Assembly (NCBI GenBank): GCA_002494645.1
Contig: DACE01000041.1
Coordinates: 5,194-69,193 of the forward strand
Reading direction: 5' to 3'
Length of the DNA: 64,000 nt
From: Euryarchaeota archaeon UBA256
GTDB lineage: Archaea; Thermoplasmatota; Poseidoniia; Poseidoniales; Poseidoniaceae
Part shown: in pieces, positions 19,401 to 27,476 of the stretch
Numbering within the stretch: the first letter of the stretch is position 1
How the letters are laid out: every line of letters starts with the position of its first letter
Notes under the pieces: generated by a model
Told to the model about the DNA's origin: nothing
Databases searched by the model: none
Seen by the model: the letters and a program-made list of their open reading frames with translations, nothing else
Translations under genes and position numbers: made by a program

Positions 19401-19875
19401 GGCACCTTATCGGCCAGAAGTTGGTGATAATGTTTCAGTCTACGCCCGAGTTATCAACGAAGGGATTTTGTCGGGGGAGGCCACGGTGAATCTGCGCGAT
19501 GACGAAGGCACTCTTTTGGCTAGTGATGTCGTTGAATTAGAAGCCGATGAATGGATTAATTTTGTGTGGTACGTTGAAGCCTGGAAATCCGGTCGTTTGG
19601 GATTGAACGTAGAAATCGTTAATCATACGCCATCGGTGCCGATTCCTCTGGCAGATATTAAAGCCAAAGATGAAGATTCATCGGCAGGGGAAATGACGCA
19701 AATCAGTTTGTCAATTCTCTCACTCATCATCGCAGCCGCTATCCTCTTTGTCGTTCGCCAACAGCGCCTCCAACGTGAGGAAGCCTACCATCTCGAGAAA
19801 ATACGAAGAATCGTCCATCAACGTCTACCCCCTCCTGTACCCCGCGACCTATTGCAAAGTCCAGAAGAGCAATAG
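13495..19875 (+). CDS. Giant (2126-residue) surface protein with MAM-like modules and C-terminal anchor
   Basis: This is an extracellular protein with a signal peptide in the first 40 residues (GALRALFMCLMMVMVPATPF). Three modules between about residues 120 and 700 each end in a motif like HGWYIDNLSV, EGIAIDDIIL or DGWYIDDAGI, typical of concanavalin-like/MAM domains in secreted proteases and adhesins. Two EF-hand-like calcium loops occur (DVNDNGTLSLWE at residue 951 and DANQDGQMDEEEY near 1480). Many beta-sandwich segments follow, then a CARDB-like domain (PEVGDNVSVYARVINEGILSG). A single transmembrane helix lies at about 2068-2088, with a basic cytoplasmic tail. I saw no catalytic motif. 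It is probably a surface or adhesion protein. Upstream are a TATA-like box and a leader hairpin. Confidence 0.75.
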   Translation: MTRNDSMISLHTGALRALFMCLMMVMVPATPFLSNEHQPLPSQATTRIFAPTVNQTGVNITDSGMLSIPYNRSFTEGGLDISPRWSTSPDASTHFGMDSNSGWNGQHNGTQGIGHGGQLSLATPSSLITRTDFETLVQTPVGWRGVGLNHSVWNIEHPNGSTAANGTPSQATDGQQVLATQGLGGLGQNMSGCLLSPVWDLPDFIGQFNLTFDQWLALEDSDAAWVEMRILGGQWTTILPDSGYANTTGAVGAPLQTWAGATAGWTSVQFSLDDQIQSSGSAFELRFCFQTSSTSGHRHGWYIDNLSVTNQGDLPGAWFHGNMNGDYADNAQGILYLNANLSGYSGTLDVEIWADWDLEGGYADNLLTSVSVDNGSTWQLISGIPGLPGNGFNWQGTYYGDESSGWVPALYSLPSSISTHQNASTALFRFFLQTNQQTGYGGFASSGWEGIAIDDIILHHRHGTAQAEQVTLANFSQPSDGTWGHESGWKGPNSTYANEWSWTTDFGRNGPTSTSESFERSLTTPAGWSIEGTVGGWEIGQTRNTSGYGPGVFHSGDYGAAINLTTRYTNNIYTHLTSPEYTIPLNATSRLSFRSWICAEANWDGGAVSMSTDSGENWWLLPAETQQFHDQISTANANSPFFNQGIIDGSNVPGGCGAQNARLYALKTYDVSNLSGMTVRARFSFFSDTYVEADGWYIDDAGIEIDVFEPEGQWVSSAVTPDPMYGYGWVDGWYEQPDGTSLALDVLDANLTPITGHQNLSLPAHLAIDPKEYSSLHLRVRMATNDTYVTPLIHSLSVGRTYYLDAEHLRQNSDVLNVSTVDKKGHLVVSGPFDVELSPMNYCPHDGFRIVSYGDNLTWTTTNAQLFTSYHQVQPFMTLLNYSLLAKPDLSRPLSIQAQGGEVFERGKVSLDCFKPSTSPEVRLGWSNISVFNWPIGGMSPTFGLNQYWTDVNDNGTLSLWEANAPASLYTLVNQTIHFNYTTLSKGPPSTQAKGPTFALLVSNASSSAELSINGVVYAVEDGSRVIHHQSAQVCPQAHARSTYSSNMTLYACTIELELLGSGDVKVMNLQHLPPNPLIEVGLSPSILNQAKAASSGQDVRATLDIPLHVVTATGGLKVDLWAQSAPLMTETIDMPLHTRWLPEETVTFVSHHQRANPLDSTEDAPDISSSELWLSRTVSTEAAMIQLKVDRLDTTPRFIQLKGSGLAALNANASSVSCTHNTCTITWSLTSTWLLDDVDDLHVLAQATDGEGLVAGPTYVVSKTAFNEVENDMEVIDFKVTDEQNRRLDDWANPLWPYHLSSDEAMTAEGRVRIEGIPGQWVEAGQAEVTVAMRAVPPKNLSGGQDEWPGEAVNWSQYWTVEVDADGRFAVEINTPPADGIMVSDTWLELRPSISRRAELGVNASTSEDRTVVLSPVRILYDTIQPTAGSLRILDSGREVPADNHIWMVGQDIPLRLQLSDPEGLAHPLEVWTWLEERDDANQDGQMDEEEYRMETVSVNLGVTQAEIDLPLLSWTSVTPSASEEGRASVVVRGQDLAGNSLQGGGEFGEEADLATIFVQPRYDTIVDSEDLHLDLVDGSLLAGKNHSFSMTISDANGLDSLDEIRLALLGRSNESSCFVHYEPRFSTTTYDGTCFIEAPEVQISKRDFATIYDITIVFRLDWNASWGFAANGGIPSLKVIDEGQDLGLGLFQLSSFEWKATTDLEMRWIDVSDTMAPFGQSNGTAYWFHRNDIVRHSVGLYHNNTQYLVQDLPPNASLQWSLNDGERQSTGEVALSSTGIIEFDIMMNENVMYYDYGALEVKLAGNESYRVNPIAYQIVLDDIAPRLAISPEGTTYGNNILSGGVMPASNGLDEVEVTVIIKDDTHLPPGPITMHFVFYRMGQPVDGTEGTRSLEFAEQLSTYTVYSSKVDFGVEQHQLTRSDVLVVWFEIIDRSGRELSGIGTQENAFTLPLVWVAFEPTFSDLSAAPYRPEVGDNVSVYARVINEGILSGEATVNLRDDEGTLLASDVVELEADEWINFVWYVEAWKSGRLGLNVEIVNHTPSVPIPLADIKAKDEDSSAGEMTQISLSILSLIIAAAILFVVRQQRLQREEAYHLEKIRRIVHQRLPPPVPRDLLQSPEEQ

Positions 19876-19909
19876 TCAAGAAGAGAGGTCTTTACGCTCC
19901 AATCAAGAA

Positions 19910-19991
19910 GCCGGGGTACCCGAGTGGTCAAAGGGGGTGGATTCAAGCTCCTCTGCATATTGCTTCGCAGGTTCGAATCCTGCCCCCGGCA
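19910..19991 (+). tRNA. tRNA-Leu (CAA)
   Basis: This is an 82-base class II tRNA. The acceptor GCCGGGG pairs perfectly with CCCCGGC and the discriminator is A. The D-arm reads CCCGAGTGGTCAAAGGGGG. The anticodon loop TTCAAGC gives CAA. The variable arm is a short GCA-TAT-TGC hairpin, and the T-arm GCAGG-TTCGAAT-CCTGC is perfect. The anticodon stem has one T-T mismatch. CCA is not encoded. It lies 34 bases after the giant gene. Confidence 0.9.
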
Positions 19992-20057
19992 CTAATTTTC
20001 TACAGTTTTTGAGTTTTGAGGGTATTCTCTTAAGATGTTGAAGGAAGGCCACAAACT

Positions 20058-21884
20058 ATGGGCGCGGGAGTCGAGGTACAAGATTTGGACCACGGATTAT
20101 TCCAATTTTCCCCACCAACATGGAAACATGCCATTGGCTATGGTATTGCAATATTGCTGTTCACCGTGGGTTTTTTCACCTATTCCAGCAGCCTTTCGAT
20201 TCCCGATGTGCCTCGAACTGATGAAGCTCAAACATTTACTGAACTGCAGGAGAGTGAAACTTACGATTACGGACCAGTTCAAGATGGCTACGACCCAGAA
20301 GAATACGCTCAAGAAGCAGCCTTCATCATCATTAACCTTGAACTCCAGTATGGAGTGATTGCTTATGATTCCTGTGAGTATGTAGAAAACGATGATGGCG
20401 GAGGAAGCTGGGAGTACTCTTTTTCCATGGCAGATGCTCAAAGATTGAAGTTGGTTGACCGAATGGGCGAAGAAATCACCGCTTCTTTTTCCGAATCATC
20501 CCTCTCTCCTGAAGGCGAATTCTTCCAACCATCGTGTGGCAGTAGCTGGGAACGAACGATTCAAGGCAACGGGCCAGAAAGTGATGAAAATCCCATCATG
20601 AGCGTTTTTTTAATGGTTGAAGAAGACCCTTTCAAGTACCGATTGCTTTCGGTTCAAGAAGTTGCTCTCTTTTCAATTGCAGACGCACCGCCTGAAGTGA
20701 CCCAACGTGAAGATAGGGGGCGTTTTGCGCTCCTCTTCGTTGGAATCGGGGGGTTAGTTTTCATGTACAGTGTTGAACCGTCGCTCAAGCATGATTTACG
20801 AGCGATTCGTCGTTCAAATCGAACAGATGCCAAAGATCGATCCTCAGGGGTAGGTGTCCTCGGTCATGAGGGTCGCCAGTTCCAACACTTGGGTCCAAAT
20901 TTTCAAATTCTTGGTCCTGCAGATTTACCCAGGCGGAGTGCAGAAACAGACTGGCTCTTTGGCGCCCCACAATTACCCACATCCTACGACCGAGTGTTTG
21001 CCGGTGATGGTGATGGGGCGTTCATCAAAGAACATCCAAGTCGTTTGGGGTCGCCTCAACCGGGCACCATTACGCTTTACAGCATCGGTGCGGTTATTTT
21101 CTCTGGTTCCTTCATATGGCTCTCTGCCGACTTGAGGGCACGGGATGGTTCAGGATTCCACACGCTTCTTGGCTGGGGCATGACCGCCTTTGTTACAATT
21201 GTTAATTTGCTTTGGTTTTACTCCGCTTGGAAACAATTCAGATTGCAACGCACCATCAATGACTTGCCGACCAGTCCGATTCGAAGCGTAGCCGTCGGCC
21301 AAGCAGAGATTGTAGGACAGGTTCGCCCTTCCATTGCTGGCACGCCTGAAATGACCGTTGGAGGCAGGACGCATCAAGGACTGGTGCTTTGGCAGTGGAA
21401 ATCCTACCATTACGAATGTCATACCGATAGTGACGGTGATACAAGTTGTTCATGGAGTCATGTTGAAACTAAGAACGGAGGTGTACCTTTCATCGTTCAC
21501 GACGGAACGGGTGGTATTCTCATCGATCCCATGCTTTGGGAAGAAAAGAAAGGCAAGATCGACCGTGGTTTGGTTGTTGATGAATGGCAGCGAGGGGACT
21601 GGAAATGGAATCTCACCTGTATTGGAATCGGCGACCCTATCTATTTGCTCGGTGATTGCGAACCGAGGAAGAATGACCACCTCGAAGCATGGGGTTCAGA
21701 CCCAACACTCCCCAACGCTCTGGTGACCATCGTCCCTTCAACCGATACGGGAGAAGGTTCAGTACTTCACTATGGTACTGAATTAGATGTTCTCTCAAAC
21801 ATGCGCTCAACCTTTGAAATTTTGATTGTCCCGATGCTTGTATTCCTCTTCGGAATCTTCATGTTCATCAGCTATACGCCTTGA
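20058..21884 (+). CDS. Membrane protein with GIDE/MULAN-like domain
   Basis: This 608-residue membrane protein has one TM near residues 24-42, a glutamate-rich outer domain, a second TM near 225-240, two TMs around 345-400, and a final C-terminal TM (ILIVPMLVFLFGIFMFISY). Between the last helices lies a domain resembling the GIDE/BAM region of mitochondrial MULAN and its prokaryotic relatives: SPIRSVAVGQAEIVGQV, then WSHVETKNGGVPFIVHDGTG, then GIGDPIYLLGDC. No RING finger is present, so it is not a ubiquitin ligase by itself. Prokaryotic homologues are uncharacterised. The ATG at 20058 has AAGGAAGG upstream. It probably acts in membrane organisation or stress. Confidence 0.65.
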   Translation: MGAGVEVQDLDHGLFQFSPPTWKHAIGYGIAILLFTVGFFTYSSSLSIPDVPRTDEAQTFTELQESETYDYGPVQDGYDPEEYAQEAAFIIINLELQYGVIAYDSCEYVENDDGGGSWEYSFSMADAQRLKLVDRMGEEITASFSESSLSPEGEFFQPSCGSSWERTIQGNGPESDENPIMSVFLMVEEDPFKYRLLSVQEVALFSIADAPPEVTQREDRGRFALLFVGIGGLVFMYSVEPSLKHDLRAIRRSNRTDAKDRSSGVGVLGHEGRQFQHLGPNFQILGPADLPRRSAETDWLFGAPQLPTSYDRVFAGDGDGAFIKEHPSRLGSPQPGTITLYSIGAVIFSGSFIWLSADLRARDGSGFHTLLGWGMTAFVTIVNLLWFYSAWKQFRLQRTINDLPTSPIRSVAVGQAEIVGQVRPSIAGTPEMTVGGRTHQGLVLWQWKSYHYECHTDSDGDTSCSWSHVETKNGGVPFIVHDGTGGILIDPMLWEEKKGKIDRGLVVDEWQRGDWKWNLTCIGIGDPIYLLGDCEPRKNDHLEAWGSDPTLPNALVTIVPSTDTGEGSVLHYGTELDVLSNMRSTFEILIVPMLVFLFGIFMFISYTP

Positions 21885-22096
21885 TTCGAGCACGTTAATT
21901 CCCTTGCTTTTCAAAGGATTGTTGAGATATTCACGAAGGGAAGGGCATGGAAATGTTGATGTCACTATGATACCAAGAAAATTCAATCTTGAAATCAATG
22001 CGAGTGGAGAAATGAATTGGGATGTTATCAATCCCGATGGCAAGTTCATGGTTTATCGACGTTGAGCGTGTCACCCCGGCCCTCTTCGAACGCTCC

Positions 22097-22594
22097 TCAA
22101 CTGCTTGCTCTTGGGTCTTGTGGGCCTTCAGTGCGCTGAATCTCCACGCCGTGATTCTCAAGGTATCCGACGCCATTCTCCCCCATGAATCCTCCATCAA
22201 CAATGACAACACGGGCGATTCCAGCATGGTGGATGAGTTTGGCGCACATCATGCACGGTTCACCGGTGACGATGAGCCATGCTTTGTTGGTCGAGACACC
22301 GTTGGCTGCTGCATTGCAAATGAGATTCATTTCAGCATGATGACATCCAATTTCGACACGTGTTCCAGAGGTGATGTTCATGGTGTCGCGAAGGCATTCT
22401 TCGCCGCCACAAAGGCGCCCTCCACCACGCGGGCCGCCGTTGTAACCGTCCATGAGGACCACGTTTCGCTTCGGGTCAACCAGTAAGGCGCCAAAGGTAC
22501 GTCGCGGGCAGTTGGATGCTTCAGCTAAGGCGAGGCATTGTTGAATGCGAATTGCGAGATGCTTGTCTTTCACAGGCTCACCGTCTTGGCTCAC
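22097..22594 (-). CDS. Deoxycytidylate (dCMP)/cytidine deaminase-family enzyme
   Basis: This zinc deaminase, 165 residues, resembles the dCMP deaminase/ComEB family. Zinc and catalytic residues are in HAEMN (residues 86-90) and PCMMCAKLI (113-121). The GYNGGPRGGG segment matches the nucleotide-binding part of dCMP deaminases. The likely reaction is dCMP to dUMP, supplying thymidylate synthase. Its start overlaps the folC stop (ATGA), so the two are translationally coupled, and dUMP supply and folate polyglutamylation meet at thymidylate synthesis. RibD-like or tRNA-deaminase functions are less likely given the GYNG motif. Confidence 0.85.
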   Translation of the reverse strand: MSQDGEPVKDKHLAIRIQQCLALAEASNCPRRTFGALLVDPKRNVVLMDGYNGGPRGGGRLCGGEECLRDTMNITSGTRVEIGCHHAEMNLICNAAANGVSTNKAWLIVTGEPCMMCAKLIHHAGIARVVIVDGGFMGENGVGYLENHGVEIQRTEGPQDPRASS

Positions 22595-23886
22595 TGTGTC
22601 GTGTTCTTTGATTGCTTCGCACCAATTTTCATGACTTCAGACCTGTCAACCCCCAGAGTTTCAATGACGTTTCCTTGCATGTAAAGAGAGCCAATGGACA
22701 GGACCAATCCTTCGCCTTGAAGCAGGCCATAAGAGGCTTCAACAGCCTCTTTTGGGGTCTGGTAAAGAGTGATAGGAACTGGTTCAAGGGGAGCAAAAAA
22801 CCTCTGCAGAAGCCCTCGGTCCACGCCTCGATAACGCCCACCCTGGGGTTCGGTGAGAAGAATGGCACGAGGCGGTAGGCCACGGCAAATCTCCAGCAAC
22901 GGCGCGAGCATTTCTTTGAGGTCGGACTGCGGTGAGCAGCCAAAGATCAACACCCATTGTGCAGGCAAGACTTCACGCAGTTCCTGACAAGCACGTTTCA
23001 TCCCGCTAGCGTTGTGAGCCCCTTCAAGGAGAAAGGTGATCTCTTCGTGAGAGGGGACGGCCACATAGTGCATACGAGCAGGCCAATGAAGGTCGGTCAA
23101 ATCGGGCATCCTTCGCATGGAGTCCATTACCAAATGAGGCCATACTGTTGCCGCCATTTGCTTCGCTTCTTCAAGATAGCTAAGCGTGGGGTCGATGTCA
23201 ACCCAGGTGACCAAAGCAGTGTCCTGTTGTTCGCCCAAAACCATACTTCCAGCATGAGTTGCCTCATCCATAATGGCACGTACAACGTCTTCTTGGGATG
23301 GGCGACGTACAATCAAAGGAGCGCCTGGGCGAGCAATCGCAGCCTTCTCCCTTGCGATAAGCGCTAACTCCTTCCCCAAAATTTCAGTATGGTCTCGACT
23401 CAAAGAGGTCACTGCGCACACATCAGCCTTCGCAACGCGGGTTGCATCCAATCGTCCACCGAGGCCGGTCTCAAGGATGAGAACGTCAATGCTGTGCGCG
23501 TCAGCGACGGCCATTGCAACCAGAAAGGTTGCTTCAAAGAATGTGATGCTGATGTTTTGGGCTTCTGTAGCAGCATGTACACGGGACAATGCCATGTCAA
23601 ATTGTTCTGAACTCAACGGTACACCGTTCAATCTGACGCGCTCCTCAACGTCGATGAGGTGTGGTGAAGAAAACATCAAATTTGGAATATCCTCATGGCT
23701 GAGTGCAGCAGAAAGGACAGCACAAAGCGTTCCTTTCCCATTGCTCCCTGCAACGTGAAGGGTACGATAGTCAGGAGTTCGGCAACCAAGCGAGGCCAGC
23801 GCTTTCGCCGTTTGCTCAAGACCCAGTGCCATTCCACGTTCTTTGGTGGACTCAAGCCATGAACGCAAGCGAACACGGTCCACCAT
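22591..23886 (-). CDS. folC: Folylpolyglutamate/dihydrofolate synthase
   Basis: This Mur-ligase-family enzyme adds glutamate to dihydropteroate and/or tetrahydrofolate using ATP. The P-loop is HVAGSNGKGT, followed by FSSPHLIDVEERVRLNG and ETGLGGRLDATRV, all FolC signatures; TSLSRDHTEILG is the second conserved loop. The C-terminal domain carries LLEGAHNASGMK. Start choice is uncertain. ATG 23886 gives 431 residues and keeps the family's first helix, while an in-frame TTG at 23931 would add 15 residues; neither has a Shine-Dalgarno site. It overlaps the deaminase by four bases. FolC is mainly bacterial, so an acquired folate pathway is a reasonable inference. Confidence 0.92.
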   Translation of the reverse strand: MVDRVRLRSWLESTKERGMALGLEQTAKALASLGCRTPDYRTLHVAGSNGKGTLCAVLSAALSHEDIPNLMFSSPHLIDVEERVRLNGVPLSSEQFDMALSRVHAATEAQNISITFFEATFLVAMAVADAHSIDVLILETGLGGRLDATRVAKADVCAVTSLSRDHTEILGKELALIAREKAAIARPGAPLIVRRPSQEDVVRAIMDEATHAGSMVLGEQQDTALVTWVDIDPTLSYLEEAKQMAATVWPHLVMDSMRRMPDLTDLHWPARMHYVAVPSHEEITFLLEGAHNASGMKRACQELREVLPAQWVLIFGCSPQSDLKEMLAPLLEICRGLPPRAILLTEPQGGRYRGVDRGLLQRFFAPLEPVPITLYQTPKEAVEASYGLLQGEGLVLSIGSLYMQGNVIETLGVDRSEVMKIGAKQSKNTTQ

Positions 23887-23984
23887 GGTCGTGGCAGGTA
23901 AGCGGGCAACATAGCCTCTTTCCCCCGTCAATCATGCTTCATCTGAACGCGAGGCTGATATGAGATGGATGATTGGCATCACTC

Positions 23985-26174
23985 ATGAGCGATGATGGTG
24001 GTGCGGCGGTTGAGCCTCCTGTGTCCAAGCGCTTCGCCGAAGTTGAGGACGAACTTCGCAAGGAAGACGGAATTCTCTCGCTGATGCAGGACCAATGGAT
24101 TGGCATGACCGGCATGGCTGGTATGTTCATCGCCACCATTGCACTCGCCATGTACATTCGACCCTACTATGATGTGGGTGAACTGCATGCATTCGGTGCT
24201 TCAGGCGCAACCCAAGTTCGTTACGTAGCCATTGAATTGGTCGCGATTTTCGCCTTTACCGCACTCATCATTTTCCTTGCCCGTTGGGGCAAGCAATACA
24301 TCATCAAATACGGCATGATGGCTGTGTTGACATTGGCCTTACTCTACAGTACGGTGCCTTTGGCGCACATGTTTGTGCTGGATTTTGACACCCAAGAATT
24401 CGAGGTCACAGCGACCGAACAACAGGCCGGCGACTTCCTTGGAACGTGGGGCGAAAACGGCTATATTTTGGCAGAGATCATTGAGACCACCGAGGAACCA
24501 GTGGTCAACATCACAGCATGGGACAGTTCCAATGATTATGCATCAGCCGTATGGTCAACCGTCCACGAACACTCCATCGCCGATGGGGCCTCTCCAGTTC
24601 GTATGACCTCGAGTTCATACGGCCTTACCTTTGCAAGCGGCTATTATGCATGGACGCTGGACTCAACGACCGGCGAGGTGACAGAATCTTACGCTTGTTG
24701 GGAAAACGATAGCGAAGGGGAGGTCGTGGCAATTTCAAACATGATTGGCGGGTGTGCCCTTGCGGTGACCACTGATGAGGCCATGTACTTGTTCAATCCC
24801 TTCGAAGAGGTTGAACGCTTCCGCACCTTTTCCCAAGCACCCGGCGTTCTCGGCCCCGAAGCGCGCTGGCGTACACCAGGCTTCAACCTCGCCGATGGAG
24901 CAGTCCTGAGCACACTCCTGACCGAAGACCAATTGGCCTTGGTCACCCCTGCCCGTGCTGGTGTTCTCCTGCTGGAAGAAACCTCTCAAATTGGAGGGGT
25001 TGACAACATCACGGTTCTGTTTGAGCATGCTCCTCAGCCAAAAGCAGTCTACACCAGTGCAGACCTTGGCATTTCACCCTTCGAAGAAGACAATGCAACA
25101 CTCGTTCCAGAAAACCGTCGTATGCTCCTCCTTGGCGAGAACAACGGGACCATCACCGGCATTGAATGGAATGGGAGCGAATCCAACGATAAGGCCTTTA
25201 CAATTCAGGAACGAATGGCATTGGACGGACTGGTCACTTCGGTGACTTCGGTGAGCATCACTGACTTAGACGAATCAGGCTTCTCAGATTTGCTGATCGC
25301 TGATGAAGTGGAAGCACACTGGTTGTACACCACCTCACTGGTCAATCGTGCCAGCTTCGGCATTCCAGCCAATAATGTCGCCACTTTCTTTGACATCGGA
25401 GCAGAGGAAACGCATCTCGTAACGCTGTCACAAACGGACACATCATCCGTTCTCCTCCAGTCCGGTGAACTCACCCAATCCATGTTCCCCCTCTACGGGA
25501 TTCAATTGCTTCTCGTCCCGACCTTGGTTGGACTGTTTGTTACCGCCGTCCTTATGATTCTCCTCTTCGTTCACAGCGAATGGTATGTGGTCAACACGAC
25601 CGGTGTTCTTCTCGGGGCTGGCGTTTGTGTCATGCTCGGAGTAACCTTTGTTCCTGCCCTGGCGATGCTGTTCATGATTCTCGCTGCAATCTACGACTTC
25701 TGGGCGGTGTACAAGTCCAAACACATGCTTGATTTGGCCGATACTATGATCGGTTTGCGTTTGCCCATTCTTTTGGTCGCTCCACAAGGAACTGATTATT
25801 CGCTCATCGAAGAAACTGAACAGGCCAAACGAACGAATGAGGCCATCATCTCCGAGGATAAAAAAGCAAGAGCCAAGCCCAAGAAGGCCAAGAAGAACAG
25901 CGAGGCCATGTTCATGGGTTTGGGCGATGTCATCTTCCCCGGTATGCTGGTCCTCTCTGCCATGCAGTGGCTGGACCCGTCTGTGGCCTTCCCCGTAGCC
26001 ATGACAACCTTATTTGGTGGATTGATGGGTTACGTTGCCCTCATGACCTACGTCGCCCGTGGCAAGGCTCAAGCGGGCCTCCCTCTCTTGAATGGAGGAG
26101 CAATTCTGGGCTACCTTATTGGTGGGCTCATCTTCTTGGGAACAGGAATCTTTAGTTTCAACATCTCGTGGTGA
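23985..26174 (+). CDS. Presenilin-like (A22) intramembrane aspartyl protease with large extracytoplasmic insert
   Basis: This is an intramembrane protease related to presenilin and signal peptide peptidase. The two catalytic aspartates are in IYDFW (D571, counting from ATG 23985) and GLGD (D648). The third signature is LPLLNGGA (P700), the archaeal form of the PAL motif. Ordinary archaeal members are roughly 300 residues, but this one is 729. About 350 residues between the fourth and fifth hydrophobic segments (roughly 140-500) form a polar domain with repeated beta-strand patterns, perhaps propeller-like. An in-frame TTG at 23973 is less likely than the ATG. SerRS starts 5 bases after the stop. 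Substrates are unknown; the insert may select them. Confidence 0.78.
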   Translation: MSDDGGAAVEPPVSKRFAEVEDELRKEDGILSLMQDQWIGMTGMAGMFIATIALAMYIRPYYDVGELHAFGASGATQVRYVAIELVAIFAFTALIIFLARWGKQYIIKYGMMAVLTLALLYSTVPLAHMFVLDFDTQEFEVTATEQQAGDFLGTWGENGYILAEIIETTEEPVVNITAWDSSNDYASAVWSTVHEHSIADGASPVRMTSSSYGLTFASGYYAWTLDSTTGEVTESYACWENDSEGEVVAISNMIGGCALAVTTDEAMYLFNPFEEVERFRTFSQAPGVLGPEARWRTPGFNLADGAVLSTLLTEDQLALVTPARAGVLLLEETSQIGGVDNITVLFEHAPQPKAVYTSADLGISPFEEDNATLVPENRRMLLLGENNGTITGIEWNGSESNDKAFTIQERMALDGLVTSVTSVSITDLDESGFSDLLIADEVEAHWLYTTSLVNRASFGIPANNVATFFDIGAEETHLVTLSQTDTSSVLLQSGELTQSMFPLYGIQLLLVPTLVGLFVTAVLMILLFVHSEWYVVNTTGVLLGAGVCVMLGVTFVPALAMLFMILAAIYDFWAVYKSKHMLDLADTMIGLRLPILLVAPQGTDYSLIEETEQAKRTNEAIISEDKKARAKPKKAKKNSEAMFMGLGDVIFPGMLVLSAMQWLDPSVAFPVAMTTLFGGLMGYVALMTYVARGKAQAGLPLLNGGAILGYLIGGLIFLGTGIFSFNISW

Positions 26175-26179
26175 TGCCC

Positions 26180-27472
26180 ATGCTTGACATGAATCTCTTC
26201 CGTGAACAAGCCGACCTCATCAGGGCCGACCACACCAAGCGTGGCCTTCCCCATGATAGCATTGACCGGGTGATTGAACTGGACCAGTCATGGCGTAATT
26301 TGCTTCATGAAACCGACCAGTTGCGTCGTGAAAAGAACGAGGCGGCGCGCGGTATTGGTGCCGCCAAAAAAGCAGGTGACCACGCTGCTGCCGAGGCCAT
26401 TCTTGCTCAAGTAGCCGACCTCGGCCAACGCATCAGCGCCATGGAATCTCAAACCAACGATGCGATGCAAACGCGTGACCAACTCCGCATGTCAATTCCC
26501 AACCTTCTGCACCATGACGTACCTCAAGGGGCTGACGAATCTGGCAATACCGTCCATGCTGTCCACGGTGAAAAACCAACATTTTCCTTTGAACCACGCC
26601 CACACAATGACCTCATTGAGATGAATCGTTGGGTGGACCTCAAGCGGGCTGCAAAGATTACGGGCAGCCGTTTTTTCTTCCTCAAGGGTGACTTGGCACG
26701 ATTGGAGTTTGCACTCCAGCAATATGCCGTCGAATTCCTTCGACAGCGAGAATTCACCTTCGTTCAGCCACCTGTGATGATGAACCGTCAAGCCTACGAG
26801 GGCGTGACGGACCTTGCAGATTTTGAAACGGTGATGTACGGTATTGAGCCAGATAAATACTACATGATTGCAACATCCGAGCATCCTCTGACTGCCATGT
26901 ACATGGACGAGACCATTCCCGAAGAGCAAATGCCTCTTCGCATGGTGGGCGTCTCACAATGTTTCCGTCGAGAGGTCGGTAGCCACGGCCAATCCGACCT
27001 TGGCATTTGGCGAGTTCACCAATTCACCAAGATTGAACAGATCATCATCGCTCGTCCTGAAGATTCATGGGCGCTGCACGAAGAATTGCTCAAGAATTGC
27101 ATCGATTTGTGGGACAGCCTCGGTATTCACTACGAAGTAGTAAACATCTGCACCGGTGATATGGGCACAGTAGCAGCAAAGAAGTACGACCTCGAAGCGT
27201 GGATTCCCGGCGCTCAGCAGTACAAGGAAATCGTTTCATGCTCAAATTGCACCGACTATCAGGCCAATCGCCTCAACATTCGTTACGGCCAACCCGGTCA
27301 TCCCAACCAACCCATTGTACACACTCTCAATTCAACGGCCGTTGCGACCTCACGAGCGCTCGTAGCCATCATGGAGCAATACCAACTTGAGGACGGGCGC
27401 GTTCAAGTTCCCGAAGTGCTCCAAGCCTACATGGGTGGGCAAAGCATCCTAGAACCGTGCGAATGGGGTTGA
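26180..27472 (+). CDS. serS: Seryl-tRNA synthetase
   Basis: This class II synthetase charges tRNA-Ser. The N-terminal helical arm (MLDMNLFREQADLIRADHTK, then a long coiled coil to about residue 110) binds the tRNA long variable arm. Motif 2 contains QCFRREVGSHGQSDLGIWRVHQF, and motif 3 is LNSTAVATSRALVAIMEQYQ. Length is 430 residues, the common bacterial/archaeal form rather than the rare methanogen type. The start is ATG 26180; GTG 26168 would overlap the upstream stop. The final residues are short, with no editing domain. Confidence 0.97.
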   Translation: MLDMNLFREQADLIRADHTKRGLPHDSIDRVIELDQSWRNLLHETDQLRREKNEAARGIGAAKKAGDHAAAEAILAQVADLGQRISAMESQTNDAMQTRDQLRMSIPNLLHHDVPQGADESGNTVHAVHGEKPTFSFEPRPHNDLIEMNRWVDLKRAAKITGSRFFFLKGDLARLEFALQQYAVEFLRQREFTFVQPPVMMNRQAYEGVTDLADFETVMYGIEPDKYYMIATSEHPLTAMYMDETIPEEQMPLRMVGVSQCFRREVGSHGQSDLGIWRVHQFTKIEQIIIARPEDSWALHEELLKNCIDLWDSLGIHYEVVNICTGDMGTVAAKKYDLEAWIPGAQQYKEIVSCSNCTDYQANRLNIRYGQPGHPNQPIVHTLNSTAVATSRALVAIMEQYQLEDGRVQVPEVLQAYMGGQSILEPCEWG

Positions 27473-27476
27473 TTGA

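Noticed and set aside
21885..22096. Short plus-strand frame between the GIDE-like protein and the deaminase gene
   Set aside because: It begins inside the upstream gene in another frame, has no ribosome site and its composition looks like non-coding DNA.
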